Below are positions 52,718 through 62,334 of a stretch of 64,000 nt of DNA, piece by piece (position 1 is the first letter of the stretch; the number at the start of each line of letters is the position of its first letter). The DNA is taken from assembly GCF_900142085.1 (NCBI RefSeq), contig NZ_FQZQ01000001.1, positions 248,001 through 312,000 of the forward strand, written 5' to 3'. This DNA is from Shimia gijangensis (GTDB taxonomy: Bacteria; Pseudomonadota; Alphaproteobacteria; Rhodobacterales; Rhodobacteraceae). The notes under the pieces were generated by a model. It was not told the DNA's origin and did no database searches. It worked only from the letters and a program-made list of their open reading frames with translations. The position numbers were made by a program, and so were the translations under genes.

Positions 52718-53764
52718 ATGTTCAAAATCAAATCCGCAGCCCTCGCCGCCCTTTTGGGCCTGACAGCAACCCAAGGTTTCGCACAGGAAGTTACCCTGAG
52801 ATTCCAGCACTTCGTTTCGCCAAAATCCGCCAACCCGAAATACTTTATCGAGCCATGGGCCGAGAAGGTTGAGAAGGACTCGGGTGGCCGCATCAAGGTC
52901 GAGATCTATCCCTTTATGCAGTTGGGCGGCAAAGCCCCAAGCCAATATGACCTGATCCGCGATGGCGCGATTGATGGTGGTTGGGTGATCCCCGGGTATC
53001 AACCCGGTCGCTTCCCCGAAGCCGAGGCCATGGAGATGCCCTTTATGGTGAGCAAATCCGCTGAAGAGGCCTCAAAAGCTGCGTGGATTTATACACAAAA
53101 GCACCTGATGGATGATTTTCAGGACGTTCATGTGATTGCCGCGCACATGCATGGTCGTGGTCTGGTGCACAAAAAGGGCCCGTCGGTACAGTCTGTTGAA
53201 GACTTTAGGGGTCTGAAACTGCGCGGCCCATCGCGGCCTGCCACGTTGCTGTTGGATAAGGTTGGTGCCACACCGATTGGCATGCCTGTGCCGGCCTTTC
53301 CCGAAGCCTTGTCCAAGGGTGTCGTCGACGGTGGCGTGATCACCTGGGAAATGTCGCCCAGCCTTAAGCTGGACCAACTGACTGACAGCCACACCGATGT
53401 GGCCGGCGAGCAATCGCTTTATAACCTCTATTTCATCTGGGCGATGAACAAGGACGTCTATGACGACCTGCCGGATGACCTTAAGGTGGTGATCGACGCC
53501 AACTCGGGCTATTTCGCTTCTGCCTGGGCCGGTCGTGCGCATGACACCGGCGACAAGGATGGCAAGGCGATCATGGCAGCCTCTGGCAACGAGATCGCAA
53601 CCCTGAGCGAGGCTGAAACAGCGCGTATTCAGACCCTGGGCGATGAGGTGATTGCCGAGTGGATCGTTGACATGGACAAGAAAGGTCTTGATGGGACTGC
53701 GCTGATCGAAGATGCCCGCGCGGCGGTTCAGATCACTCGCAATCCATCTGCACCTATGAACTAA
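52718..53764 (+). CDS. TRAP transporter substrate-binding protein (DctP family), solitary
   Basis: ATG 52718 has a strong AAGGAGG site. The 348-residue protein has a signal peptide (MFKIKSAALAALLGLTATQGFAQ) and the DctP fold, with the sequence EDFRGLKLRGPSRPATLLLDKVGATPIGMP carrying the conserved Arg pair that binds the carboxylate of ligands. It would capture an organic acid in the periplasm. The membrane subunits DctQ and DctM are not adjacent: the next gene is the convergent rsmD. The ligand cannot be predicted. Confidence 0.88.
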   Translation: MFKIKSAALAALLGLTATQGFAQEVTLRFQHFVSPKSANPKYFIEPWAEKVEKDSGGRIKVEIYPFMQLGGKAPSQYDLIRDGAIDGGWVIPGYQPGRFPEAEAMEMPFMVSKSAEEASKAAWIYTQKHLMDDFQDVHVIAAHMHGRGLVHKKGPSVQSVEDFRGLKLRGPSRPATLLLDKVGATPIGMPVPAFPEALSKGVVDGGVITWEMSPSLKLDQLTDSHTDVAGEQSLYNLYFIWAMNKDVYDDLPDDLKVVIDANSGYFASAWAGRAHDTGDKDGKAIMAASGNEIATLSEAETARIQTLGDEVIAEWIVDMDKKGLDGTALIEDARAAVQITRNPSAPMN

Positions 53765-53784
53765 AGCAGCTTTTGAAGATTGTT

Positions 53785-53812
53785 AAAGGGCCGCCCATTT
53801 GGGTGGCCCTTT
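53785..53812. terminator. Hairpin terminator between dctP-type gene and rsmD
   Basis: AAAGGGCCGCCC pairs with GGGTGGCCCTTT (one G-U) around an ATTT loop, with TTTT after it on the plus strand and an A stretch before it, so it can serve both converging genes. Confidence 0.85.
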
Positions 53813-53827
53813 TCGTTTTCGGACCGG

Positions 53828-54388
53828 TCAGCCCATTTCAAGAAAGGTGACGTGGGTATCGCCGTATTTGCGAGTGTCGAGATGGGCAAACCCATCTGGT
53901 GGGATCTGGGGCGTGCTTTCTTCCCAGACGATCAGAGCTTCCGGGGCGATCCAGCCTCCAGCCTTGGCCACGAGCAGGGCTTTCTGGCCAAGCGACTTGC
54001 CATAGGGCGGGTCCAGAAACACCAGATTTGCGGGCTCTGCTGTACAGACGGGCAGGCGGGTGGCGTCCCGGTTGAGCACGGTGGTGTTGGACTGACTGCG
54101 GGTCAGGCGGATGTTGTCGCGGATCAGGCTGCCCGCTTTGCGGCCATCATCCACCAGCGTGACATGCGTGGCCCCCCGAGACAGCGCCTCAAGCCCCAGC
54201 GCACCTGTGCCGGCGAATAGATCCAGAACTACGGCATCAGTGACCGGATCGCCAAACCTGCCGCCCATCAGTACGTTGAACAGGCTTTCGCGCACGCGGT
54301 CCGTGGTTGGGCGCAAATGCGCACCGGCATCTCCTTTGCCAACACTGGCAAGGGCGGTGCCGCGAAATTGTCCAGCAATGATTCTCAC
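53828..54388 (-). CDS. rsmD: 16S rRNA (guanine966-N2)-methyltransferase
   Basis: The 186-residue protein starts at a GTG (54388) overlapping the stop of the flavoprotein gene as GTGA and begins MRIIAGQFRGTALASVG, the typical RsmD N-terminus. It has RPTTDRVRESLFNVL, the SAM motif VLDLFAGTGALGLEALSRGA and the catalytic DPPYG in LVFLDPPYGKSL. It methylates G966 of 16S rRNA. A much longer in-frame extension is spurious. Confidence 0.95.
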   Translation of the reverse strand: MRIIAGQFRGTALASVGKGDAGAHLRPTTDRVRESLFNVLMGGRFGDPVTDAVVLDLFAGTGALGLEALSRGATHVTLVDDGRKAGSLIRDNIRLTRSQSNTTVLNRDATRLPVCTAEPANLVFLDPPYGKSLGQKALLVAKAGGWIAPEALIVWEESTPQIPPDGFAHLDTRKYGDTHVTFLEMG

Positions 54389-55593
54389 AGGCGCATCAGC
54401 GCTTTCATGTCTGTCTCGGGGTCCGTGATCATGGCCGGGTCCGGGGATTTGCCACCCTCGATCAACCGCTTGCCGATCATATAGTCGCGCGGTGCGTTCA
54501 TTGCGTCCACGGCCAACAGTGTTTCGCCCTGATAGTACCAAAAGGACACTGAATTGCCGTCGCCTTGACGGGTCACCACGTTGTCATAGCCGGTGTTCAA
54601 TCCGGCGATCTGCAATTTCACGTCGTATTGATCTGACCAGAACCAAGGCTTGGCCAGATAGTCCTTGTCTGCGCCCATGATGTTTTCGGCCACGCATTCG
54701 GCCTGATCAATCGCGTTGGGCACGCTTTCCAGACGGATACGGCCACCTTTGTAGGGGAAAGATGCGCAATCGCCCGCCGCCCAGACATTGGGCACCGAGG
54801 TGCGCCCTTGCGAGTCGGTTTTGATACCATTGTCCAGATCCACACCCGCGGCCTCGGCCAGATCGGAAGCAGGCATGATGCCCACGCCGACAATCACGAA
54901 ATCCAGATCAAGCAGGCTGCCATCCGTGAGCTTGGCCCCGTTGACCCGGCCTTCGCCTGTCAGATGATCCAGCCCCACGCCTTCGACAATGTTCACGCCG
55001 CGCGAAGTGTGCAGATCGCGGAAATAGTCGCTGGTTTCCGGCGCGGCGACACGTTGCAGGATGCGGTCGGCCATTTCCACCAATGTCACCTTTAGTCCAC
55101 GCGATGCGGCCACGGCGGCGGCCTCAAGCCCAATGTAGCCACCACCGACGATCAGGACGTGTTTGCCTTCGGTGAACTCGGGCGCCATGGCATCGACATC
55201 CTTGAGGTCACGCACCACGAACACGCCGTCCAGCGCCCCACCAATAGCCGTAGGCAGGCGGCGGGGGGACGACCCGGTGGTCAGGACCAATTCGTCATAA
55301 GACACCACTTCGTTCCCTGCGGTCACGGTTTTAGCACTGGTGTCGATAGCTGACACCGTTTCATTCAGACGCAAGGCAATGTCATTGTCGCTGTAAAAGC
55401 TTTGCGGGCGCAGAAACAGGCGGTCCAGCTCCATATCGCCCAGCAGATATTTTTTGGACAAAGGAGGGCGCTGGTAAGGGGGGACGGGTTCTTCACCAAT
55501 GAGAGTCACCTGACCTTCGAAACCACCATTGCGCAGTTTTGCGACCAGCGACGATCCTGCTTGCCCTGCTCCGATCACAACAACGTGGGTCAT
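54385..55593 (-). CDS. FAD/NAD(P)-dependent oxidoreductase (ferredoxin reductase type)
   Basis: The 402-residue protein begins MTHVVVIGAGQAGSSLVAKLR at ATG 55593 with GGGAG upstream. It has the FAD dinucleotide motif GAGQAG (8-13), an NAD motif IVGGGYIGLEAAAVAAS, the FAD motif GDCASFP and a C-terminal reductase domain (from about 320). This matches reductases that feed electrons to [2Fe-2S] ferredoxins of P450 or dioxygenase systems (rhodocoxin or putidaredoxin reductase). No ferredoxin or P450 gene is next to it, so the partner is unknown. It overlaps rsmD by 4 bases. Confidence 0.88.
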   Translation of the reverse strand: MTHVVVIGAGQAGSSLVAKLRNGGFEGQVTLIGEEPVPPYQRPPLSKKYLLGDMELDRLFLRPQSFYSDNDIALRLNETVSAIDTSAKTVTAGNEVVSYDELVLTTGSSPRRLPTAIGGALDGVFVVRDLKDVDAMAPEFTEGKHVLIVGGGYIGLEAAAVAASRGLKVTLVEMADRILQRVAAPETSDYFRDLHTSRGVNIVEGVGLDHLTGEGRVNGAKLTDGSLLDLDFVIVGVGIMPASDLAEAAGVDLDNGIKTDSQGRTSVPNVWAAGDCASFPYKGGRIRLESVPNAIDQAECVAENIMGADKDYLAKPWFWSDQYDVKLQIAGLNTGYDNVVTRQGDGNSVSFWYYQGETLLAVDAMNAPRDYMIGKRLIEGGKSPDPAMITDPETDMKALMRL

Positions 55594-55680
55594 ACCATTC
55601 TCCCGAATATTTCGATTGCCGGTTGGCTCGCGGACCCTATATCGACACATCAGATATTGGCAACGAGTGAGATGAATACC

Positions 55681-56169
55681 ATGACAATTAAGGTTGGCGA
55701 AAAATTACCCGGCGGTGTGTTTATGCGGCTGCGAGAAGAGGTTCCTGAACCCGTGCAGGTATCTGCATTGACTGAAGGGCGAAAAATTGCGCTGTTTGGG
55801 CTGCCGGGTGCGTTTACGGCCACCTGTTCAAGTGCTCATTTGCCCAGCTTCATACGTTCGGCCAAAGCCATAATGGAAAATGGCGTTGATGAGGTGGTTT
55901 GCATGTCGGTGAATGACCCTTGGGTCATGCAGGCCTGGGACAAAGACACCGGAGCCTCGCAGGCAGGTATTACAATGCTGACCGATCCTGATGGAACTCT
56001 GACCAAAGCGATGGGATTGGCGTTTTCGGCACCTCCCGTTGGCTTCATTGACCGCACGCGCCGGTTCGCGGCCATTGTTGAGGATGGGGTCGTGACCTGG
56101 ATTCAGGAAGAAGAAGAGCGTGGAGTATGCAACTTTACTGCTGGTGAGACACTGCTAGAGGCGCTTTAA
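55681..56169 (+). CDS. Atypical 2-Cys peroxiredoxin (Prx5 type)
   Basis: The 162-residue protein begins MTIKVGEKLPGGVFMRLREE and has the Prx5 active site PGAFTATCSS with peroxidatic Cys49. A second Cys in VCMSVNDPW (position conserved) and another near the C-terminus (GVCNFTAGETLLEAL) may serve as resolving Cys. It reduces peroxides in the cytosol using glutaredoxin or thioredoxin. A start 9 bases earlier (MNT) is possible. Divergent from the flavoprotein gene (88 bases apart). Confidence 0.92.
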   Translation: MTIKVGEKLPGGVFMRLREEVPEPVQVSALTEGRKIALFGLPGAFTATCSSAHLPSFIRSAKAIMENGVDEVVCMSVNDPWVMQAWDKDTGASQAGITMLTDPDGTLTKAMGLAFSAPPVGFIDRTRRFAAIVEDGVVTWIQEEEERGVCNFTAGETLLEAL

Positions 56170-56221
56170 GCTGCGCGTGAACATGGGGGTCTTAAGGCCC
56201 CCATTGTCAGTCTTTGGATAC

Positions 56222-56512
56222 CTAAAGCGTATCAAACTTGCGGGCCAGTTTTGCGTCCAGCGCACTCAGGCCACCAACGTCATGCGTGGTCAGAACCACG
56301 TCTACCCGGTTGTAGACATTGAACCACTCCGGGTGGTGGTTCCATTTTTCAGCCCAGATTGCGGCGCGCATCATCCAGCTGATCGCATCAATGAACCCTG
56401 GGAAGGTATAGGATTTCGCGATAGCGTCACGATCCTCGACCATGACCCAGCCGTTTTCGAACAACGATCCCAGCATGGCATCGCGGGCAGCAGCACTTAG
56501 CTTTTCAGTCAT
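56222..56512 (-). CDS. phhB: 4a-hydroxytetrahydrobiopterin dehydratase (PCD/DCoH)
   Basis: The 96-residue protein has the PCD motif [20 protein letters not shown] with His59/His60 and a third His77 in [10 protein letters not shown]. It recycles the pterin cofactor after aromatic amino-acid hydroxylation. No phenylalanine hydroxylase gene is adjacent. It overlaps the upstream FemAB-like gene as ATGA on the minus strand. Confidence 0.92.
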   Translation of the reverse strand: MTEKLSAAARDAMLGSLFENGWVMVEDRDAIAKSYTFPGFIDAISWMMRAAIWAEKWNHHPEWFNVYNRVDVVLTTHDVGGLSALDAKLARKFDTL

Positions 56513-57696
56513 TCGTGATCCTCCTTGTGGGCGTTGCGAAACGGCCCATATGTGGTCAGCACTTCAATTTCCTCGGCGACAGCCTCACGCTCGGCTTTCA
56601 GAAACTGTGCAACGGCGTCTGAGAACCCCGGATCGGCAATCCAATGCAACGAATGGGTTGTGACCGGCAAATAGCCGCGCGCAAGTTTGTGTTCGCCCTG
56701 AGCGCCAGCTTCAATCCGATCAAGCCCGTTGGATATGGCCCAATCCATGGCCTGATAGTAGCACAGTTCGAAATGCAGGCAGGGGTGATCCTCGGTGCAG
56801 CCCCAATACCGGCCAAAAAGCGCCTCTTGGCCAATCAGGTTCATCGCCCCGGCAACGGCCTGTCCGTCACGCATGGCCAGTAGCAAGAGAATGTCATCGC
56901 GCAGGGTGTCATGAGCGATGTCAAAGAATTCACGGCTAAGGTACGGCGTGCCCCATTTTCGTGCACCTGTGTCCTGATAGAACCGCCACATGGCGCCCCA
57001 GTGTTCGGGGCGAATGTCTGCACCACTTAGGGCGACAAATTCGCCTCCAAACTTATGCGCTTGTGCACGTTCCCGGCGTATATTCTTGCGTTTGCGCGAC
57101 GACAAAGACGCAAGAAAGTCGTCGAAACTGGCATACCCGTTGTTGAGCCAGTGAAATTGTTGCCCGGTGCGGTTCAAAAGGCCAATCTGACGTCCGGCGT
57201 CGGCTTCTTCATCTGTGCAGAAGGTGATGTGCAGCGATGACAGTTCATTGTCTGAGGCCACTTGCACGGCGCCCTGCACCAAAGCAGATTGTCCGATCTG
57301 TTCATATCCGGGGCGGGTCAGAAAACGCCGTCCGGTGACAGGTGTAAAGGGCACAGCCATTTGCAGTTTGGGATAATATCGCCCGCCTGCGCCCTCATAA
57401 GCATGGGCCCAACTGTAATCAAACACATATTCGCCCTGAGAATGGGATTTGCCATAAAGCGGCGCACAGGCAATGACCTGTCCGTCGACCCGCGCGGTCA
57501 GATAGCGTGGCTGCCAGCCCGTGCCGGGCCCCACTGATCCGCTTTGCTCAATGGCCGACAGAAACCGGTAGGTTGTGAACGGGTCGCGCGGCCGGGCACC
57601 ATTGATGGCTTCGGGGCAGGCGCAGGCATCCCACGTGTCCGGCCCAATACTGGACAGGCTTTGATGCAATTCAATCTCGATCTGTGCGCCGTCCAT
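56509..57696 (-). CDS. FemAB-like (DUF482) acyltransferase of the GNAT superfamily
   Basis: ATG 57696 with AGGGGGC upstream gives 395 residues. The protein has the DUF482 segments [56 protein letters not shown] and [24 protein letters not shown] text (residues split over 280-320), ending [17 protein letters not shown]. Family members resemble FemX peptidyltransferases that use aminoacyl-tRNA, but no substrate is proven. It sits at the head of the phhB pair and behind the phosphodiesterase gene. Confidence 0.85.
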   Translation of the reverse strand: MDGAQIEIELHQSLSSIGPDTWDACACPEAINGARPRDPFTTYRFLSAIEQSGSVGPGTGWQPRYLTARVDGQVIACAPLYGKSHSQGEYVFDYSWAHAYEGAGGRYYPKLQMAVPFTPVTGRRFLTRPGYEQIGQSALVQGAVQVASDNELSSLHITFCTDEEADAGRQIGLLNRTGQQFHWLNNGYASFDDFLASLSSRKRKNIRRERAQAHKFGGEFVALSGADIRPEHWGAMWRFYQDTGARKWGTPYLSREFFDIAHDTLRDDILLLLAMRDGQAVAGAMNLIGQEALFGRYWGCTEDHPCLHFELCYYQAMDWAISNGLDRIEAGAQGEHKLARGYLPVTTHSLHWIADPGFSDAVAQFLKAEREAVAEEIEVLTTYGPFRNAHKEDHE

Positions 57697-57743
57697 AAAG
57701 CCCCCTGTCCGCCCTATTATACTTGGGTCACAGTGGGCTGGGA

Positions 57744-58505
57744 TCAAGCGTTGATTTTGGCGAGGTAACTTTCAAAGGTAATATTGTCGGCCACCTGCCG
57801 TACCTCTTTTTCCTGCGCTTCAGACCGCACGGTCCAGCACAAAACCGGGATGCCTTGGTGCTTGAGTTCGGCCACCCGGTCCCGTTTCAGATCAACGGCC
57901 TGATGGCTGATGAAACAGGCTCCTACGCGGTCAAAATCGGGGATGTCGCGTAATCTGTCTCGGGTTGCGTCGTTCAAAAGCGGCCAGTTCTGCGCATTGA
58001 ACCCATCGGTCACCAGACCACGGGGCACGTCCGGAGCCAATTTCGCGAGGGCCGCAACGCTATGAGGATTGAAAGACATGAGCCCAAGTGGACCATTATA
58101 GTCACGCACGGCGTTGGCAGTCGCCTGCTCCAACGGGCCAACATTCGGCCCCATAGCGCCATCCTGATCCTTAAGTTCGACCAGCAAAGGCACCTGTCCG
58201 TCAACGATGGCCAAAACCTCGGAAAAGGTTGGAATACCCTCAGAGTCACCGGTCAGGGGAATGGCTTGCAAGGTTACCGCGTCGTGTTGTCGAATGGCTC
58301 CGGGCCTGCCTGTCAGGCGCTCCAGCGCATAGTCGTGAAAGACCATCGCCTGACCGTCTGATGACAATTGCAGGTCAATTTCGATACCATAGCCTGCGGA
58401 AATAGCCGCAAGAATGGCCGCACGGCTGTTTTCCGGGCGGCCATCGGTTACGTCATGTAAAGCGCGGTGCGCGAGGGGCACACGCAGGAAAGAAGGGTCC
58501 AGCAA
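57744..58505 (-). CDS. Glycerophosphodiester phosphodiesterase
   Basis: The TTG at 58505 with GAGG just upstream gives 253 residues (MLDPSFLRVPLAHRALHD). An earlier in-frame start would run through the RidA gene and is rejected. Active-site residues are in place: His13-Arg14 in AHRALHD, Glu25-Asn26 in RPENS, Glu42 and Asp44 in IEIDLQ, His57-Asp58 in VFHDY. It hydrolyses glycerophosphodiesters to glycerol 3-phosphate and an alcohol. No signal peptide in this start, so cytosolic. It lies 7 bases behind ridA. Confidence 0.9.
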   Translation of the reverse strand: MLDPSFLRVPLAHRALHDVTDGRPENSRAAILAAISAGYGIEIDLQLSSDGQAMVFHDYALERLTGRPGAIRQHDAVTLQAIPLTGDSEGIPTFSEVLAIVDGQVPLLVELKDQDGAMGPNVGPLEQATANAVRDYNGPLGLMSFNPHSVAALAKLAPDVPRGLVTDGFNAQNWPLLNDATRDRLRDIPDFDRVGACFISHQAVDLKRDRVAELKHQGIPVLCWTVRSEAQEKEVRQVADNITFESYLAKINA

Positions 58506-58512
58506 AGGCGCC

Positions 58513-58974
58513 TCACTTGATCTGGAAGATGCCTTCGATCTCAACCGCAACACCAAGAGGCAAGGCGGCTGCAGAAACTGCAGAACGCGAATGACGGCCT
58601 TTTTCACCAAGTGCTTCTACAAGGAAGTCGGACGCGCCGTTGACCACTTTGGGCTGTTCTGTGTAGTCGCCGGTTGAGTTTACAAATCCGGTCAGCTTCA
58701 CAACTCGTACCAATCGGTCGAGATCGCCACCACAGGCGGCCTTGACCTGAGCCAGCAGACCAATTGCACATGTTTTGGCCGCCGCGGCTCCATCGGGTGT
58801 ATCCATGTCATCACCAAGTTTGCCGGTGATCAGGCCGTCAGCGTTCATTGAAATCTGGCCCGAGATGTAGACGATGTCACCAACCTGAACAAAGGGCACA
58901 TAATTGGCAGCCGGGGCGGCCCCATCAGGCAGAGTTACACCAAGTTCAGCCAGCTTTGCTTCTATCGCGCTCAT
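58513..58974 (-). CDS. RidA family protein
   Basis: The 153-residue protein is of the longer YjgF/RidA subgroup: MSAIEAKLAELGVTLPDGAAPAANYVPFVQVGDIVYISGQ, LLAQVKAACGGDLDRLVRVVKLTGFVNS, and SRSAVSAAALPLGVAVEIEG (each named by its first residues). Classical RidA deaminates reactive enamines and imines; the long subgroup does not always keep the catalytic Arg, which here is the Arg of HSRSAV. It heads the ridA-phosphodiesterase pair. Confidence 0.87.
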   Translation of the reverse strand: MSAIEAKLAELGVTLPDGAAPAANYVPFVQVGDIVYISGQISMNADGLITGKLGDDMDTPDGAAAAKTCAIGLLAQVKAACGGDLDRLVRVVKLTGFVNSTGDYTEQPKVVNGASDFLVEALGEKGRHSRSAVSAAALPLGVAVEIEGIFQIK

Positions 58975-59133
58975 ATCGTATCTCCCGGAGTTGAATTTGC
59001 CGAGACGCTAGTGCGCGACGACCCCATTGAAAAGACCCAATTTCGCAATTGGCCCGGTGCATCTGGAATAGAGTCTGCGTCCCCGGGGACGAATGGTTTG
59101 GCCCCAGGGTCTTGCGTTCAAATTGGCCGGTCG

Positions 59134-60441
59134 TCAGCCTTCGCGAAAGGCCTTGATGAAAAAATCAGTGAGCGGTTTAACCAAATAAGCCAATGGGGTG
59201 CGATCGCTGGTGCGCAAGTAGGCTTCGACTGGCATGCCAGGAATAAGCGTGACGTCCTCTGGCAAATTGTCAATTTCTCCCGGCGACAGCACGATCTCGG
59301 CGCGATAATAGGATGCGCCGGTGTTGTCATCCTGAAAGGCATCAGGCGACACATTTATCACTTCACCAAACAGTTCCGGCGTATTGCGCTGGTCGAGTGC
59401 GGAAAACCGCAATGAGACTTCCTGACCTGTGTAAATCTGGTCGATGTGAATGATGGCAACCTGAGCGGCAATGATCAGCGGTCGGTCTTGAGGAACGACA
59501 AAAAGAACAGGTTCGGCCGGGCGGATCACCGAGCGGGGGGCGAAGACTTGCAACCCATACACCACACCAGAAACGGGTGATGAAATGTCAAGCCGGGACA
59601 GTTTTTCAGCCAGCGATCGACGCTTTTCGCGAAGCTCAATTTCGTTGTATTGCAGGTCTCGCAGCCGGGTGATGGCGTCTTCGCGCCGTTGGGAGTGCAA
59701 TTTGATGATCTTAATCTCAAGTTCCGTGATCCGGCCTTGGGCCTGTGCTTTGCCGGCGGTTAGTTCTCCAACCTCCCCAAGCAGGCTTGCCTCTTCGCGT
59801 TGCAATGCAAGAACCCGTGATGCAGGTGCCAGGCCCCTGTCATAAAGGGATTTTTGGTCTTCCAGTTCGCTGATGATCAACTCGAGCTGGGTCGTTAAGG
59901 ATTCTTGTTGTGCTTCAATGCCCCTGATCTGATCGCTAATCTGCGTGCGACGCTTGTGCATCTGAGAGATTTCATTTCCAAGTGACGTGATACGGGCCTG
60001 AAACAACCGGTTTTGCCCGGCCATGCTATTTGCCACGCTTTGCCGGATTTCTGCGACTTCCAGCAGCTCGGGGTCAAAGGTAATCTGATCGGCGTCATCA
60101 CGCTCAGCTTCGAATCTGCCACGCCGGGCCATTAGCTCATAAAGCTGTCCTTCGGTGGTTGCCATGTTCGACGCCAGCAATTTTGAGTCCAACTGAATCA
60201 GGACCTGACCCGCTTTGACAGTGTCGCCTTCGTCGACCATAATTTTCTCAACAACCCCACCGTCAAGATGCTGAACCACCTGCCGGTTGCGATCCACCTC
60301 GATCTGCCCGCCCGCAATGATGGCTCCGGAAATCTTAGACAAAGAGGCCCAGGACCCAAATCCGATCACCAGAACAGCGAGTGTCAGCATTCCGACGGCA
60401 AGAGGACGACGGGCGGACCATTTGGAATTAGCGTTGCTCAT
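59134..60441 (-). CDS. Type I secretion membrane fusion protein (HlyD family)
   Basis: The 435-residue protein has one N-terminal transmembrane helix (about 13-33), a lipoyl-like half motif (GGVVEKIMVDEGDTVKAGQVLIQLD, about 61-85), a long alpha-helical hairpin (about 95-270) and a beta-barrel domain ending in the PrtE/HlyD-type ending YLVKPLTDFFIKAFREG. It links the inner-membrane ABC protein to an outer-membrane channel. It overlaps the ABC gene by 4 bases. No TolC gene is in the window. Confidence 0.93.
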   Translation of the reverse strand: MSNANSKWSARRPLAVGMLTLAVLVIGFGSWASLSKISGAIIAGGQIEVDRNRQVVQHLDGGVVEKIMVDEGDTVKAGQVLIQLDSKLLASNMATTEGQLYELMARRGRFEAERDDADQITFDPELLEVAEIRQSVANSMAGQNRLFQARITSLGNEISQMHKRRTQISDQIRGIEAQQESLTTQLELIISELEDQKSLYDRGLAPASRVLALQREEASLLGEVGELTAGKAQAQGRITELEIKIIKLHSQRREDAITRLRDLQYNEIELREKRRSLAEKLSRLDISSPVSGVVYGLQVFAPRSVIRPAEPVLFVVPQDRPLIIAAQVAIIHIDQIYTGQEVSLRFSALDQRNTPELFGEVINVSPDAFQDDNTGASYYRAEIVLSPGEIDNLPEDVTLIPGMPVEAYLRTSDRTPLAYLVKPLTDFFIKAFREG

Positions 60442-62171
60442 TGTACGCCTCCCTGACCTTTGGTTTGCTGGATCTGCTTGTGATTGGCTACTGCGTCACG
60501 CAGAACCTCGTCGCGAGGACCAAAGGCTGTGCGGGCGCCACCATCCAAGACCAGCAGCAGGTCGCATTCCTTAATGGCGGCTGGCCGGTGAGCCATAATC
60601 AGCACAGCGTTTCCGGCCTGTTTCATCGTCCGGATGGCTTCATTCAGCGCATTTGATCCGTCATTGTCGAGATTTGAATTGGGCTCGTCCAGAACCAGAA
60701 TAACAGGGTTCGAATACATGGCGCGCGCCAAACCGATGCGTTGAACCTGTCCCCCTGAAAGCCTGCCACCGTTGGCCGAGACAATCGTATCATATCCCTC
60801 AGGCAGCTTTACGATCATGTCATGCGCTGCAGCCATTTTGGCCGCGGCTACAACTTTTTTGGGGTCGGGCTGTGCGGCCAATCTGGCAATGTTTTGCGCA
60901 ATAGTGCCCTCAAACAGCTGAACCCGTTGTGGCAGATACCCGATGTACTGGCCCAGCTTGTCCGGGTCATACTGATCCAGCGTTGCACCGTCCAAACGTA
61001 CGCGCCCCCCGGCAGGTCGCCAAACACCGGTCAAGGCCCGCGCGAGCGTCGATTTTCCAGACCCCGAAGGCCCAATAACGCCGAGGGCCTGGCCCGGCTT
61101 CAGTTCAAAGCTGATCATGCGAAGCGCGGCTTGAGATTCGCCCGGGGCAACCACGGTCAATTGTTGGGCCTCCAGTTTTGCTTTTGGCGCAGGCAGTTCG
61201 GTACGTTGGCCTTCCGGCGGAACATCAGACAACAGCTGACTTAGGCTTTCCCACCCCTTCAAAGCACGCTGTGCAACCGCCCACTGACCTATGGCCAGTT
61301 CAATCGGGGCTAACGCGCGCCCTAACAAAATCGACCCGGCAATCATCGCGCCCGGGGTCAATTCGTTGGCCAACACCAGATAGGCGCCAAGGCCCAGCAT
61401 TGCGGATTGCAAAAGCAGGCGTGTGGATTTTGTGAATGCGCTGAAACCACCGGCGGTATCGCTGGCTGCCACTTGATGCAGCAAGGCTTCGTCGCGCGCA
61501 ACTTGCCAACGATCGTTGGCAGCACTCTGCATGCCCAAAGCCCGCACCATTTCCGCCTCGGAACGGATCTGTTCGCCGATCAATGCGGCGTGGTGTGAGG
61601 CCGAGCTTGATTTTAGGATGGGTTGGCGGCTGAGAAACCGGTTGAGAATCGAGACCAGAACCAAAAAGCCACCGCCGACAACGGCAAGAATGCCAAGCCA
61701 GGGATGAAACAGCGATATTCCAAGCAGAAACACGGGCGTCCAAGGGGCATCAAAAGCCGCCATAAGGACAGGAGACGTCATCAATTGCTGAACAGATTCA
61801 AGATCACGCAGCCCGGACGCAGAAGATTGGGTTGGCATTCTGCTGGATTGATGCACAACGGCATCGAAAACGCGCCGGTCGAGTCGGGCCTGAAACCGGG
61901 CTCCGGCACGGGCCATCACGCGACCCCGGGCATAGTCAAGAATGCCCATGACGCCATAAAGAAAGGCAACCAGCAAGGACAATGCGATAAGTGTTTCCAG
62001 CGACCGGCCGCTTAGCACGCGATCATAGACCTGAAGCATGTACAAAGGCCCGGTGAGCATCAGAAGGTTCGCAAAGAAACTGAACAGCCCTACAGCCCAA
62101 TATAAGCCACGGCTTTCCCGGCGGGCTGCTCTGAGCTCTTCTTGTCCGGCTTGGAGTAATGCTTGATTCAT
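60438..62171 (-). CDS. Type I secretion ABC transporter, permease-ATPase (PrtD family)
   Basis: The 577-residue protein has a transmembrane domain (about 25-310) without a C39 peptidase domain, so it exports proteins by a C-terminal signal. The ATPase domain follows: Walker A GPSGSGKS (367-374), signature LSGGQ (471-475), Walker B ILVLDEP (491-497) and the H-loop in IMAHRPAAI. This is the PrtD/AprD type that exports RTX proteins and proteases. The pair is a plausible exporter of the RTX/Hint protein encoded at 29.9-34.3 kb, but nothing in the sequence links them directly. Confidence 0.93.
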   Translation of the reverse strand: MNQALLQAGQEELRAARRESRGLYWAVGLFSFFANLLMLTGPLYMLQVYDRVLSGRSLETLIALSLLVAFLYGVMGILDYARGRVMARAGARFQARLDRRVFDAVVHQSSRMPTQSSASGLRDLESVQQLMTSPVLMAAFDAPWTPVFLLGISLFHPWLGILAVVGGGFLVLVSILNRFLSRQPILKSSSASHHAALIGEQIRSEAEMVRALGMQSAANDRWQVARDEALLHQVAASDTAGGFSAFTKSTRLLLQSAMLGLGAYLVLANELTPGAMIAGSILLGRALAPIELAIGQWAVAQRALKGWESLSQLLSDVPPEGQRTELPAPKAKLEAQQLTVVAPGESQAALRMISFELKPGQALGVIGPSGSGKSTLARALTGVWRPAGGRVRLDGATLDQYDPDKLGQYIGYLPQRVQLFEGTIAQNIARLAAQPDPKKVVAAAKMAAAHDMIVKLPEGYDTIVSANGGRLSGGQVQRIGLARAMYSNPVILVLDEPNSNLDNDGSNALNEAIRTMKQAGNAVLIMAHRPAAIKECDLLLVLDGGARTAFGPRDEVLRDAVANHKQIQQTKGQGGVQ

Positions 62172-62334
62172 CTATAAACAGTCCAATGCAATTTTCGAGT
62201 TACGGTCGGCAAAGTCGCATTTAGGTATCTGTTTCACTTCTGCCACAAATCTTGCGTATAATATTGCATGGTATTGGGGCTTGTTAATCGAATAGTCTAA
62301 GTGCCTTGTTACGTAGTTTAATCCGAGATTTCCA

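Noticed and set aside
54389-54541. N-terminal extension of rsmD
   Set aside because: It would overlap the flavoprotein gene by 150 bases; the GTG at 54388 gives the canonical MRIIAG start.
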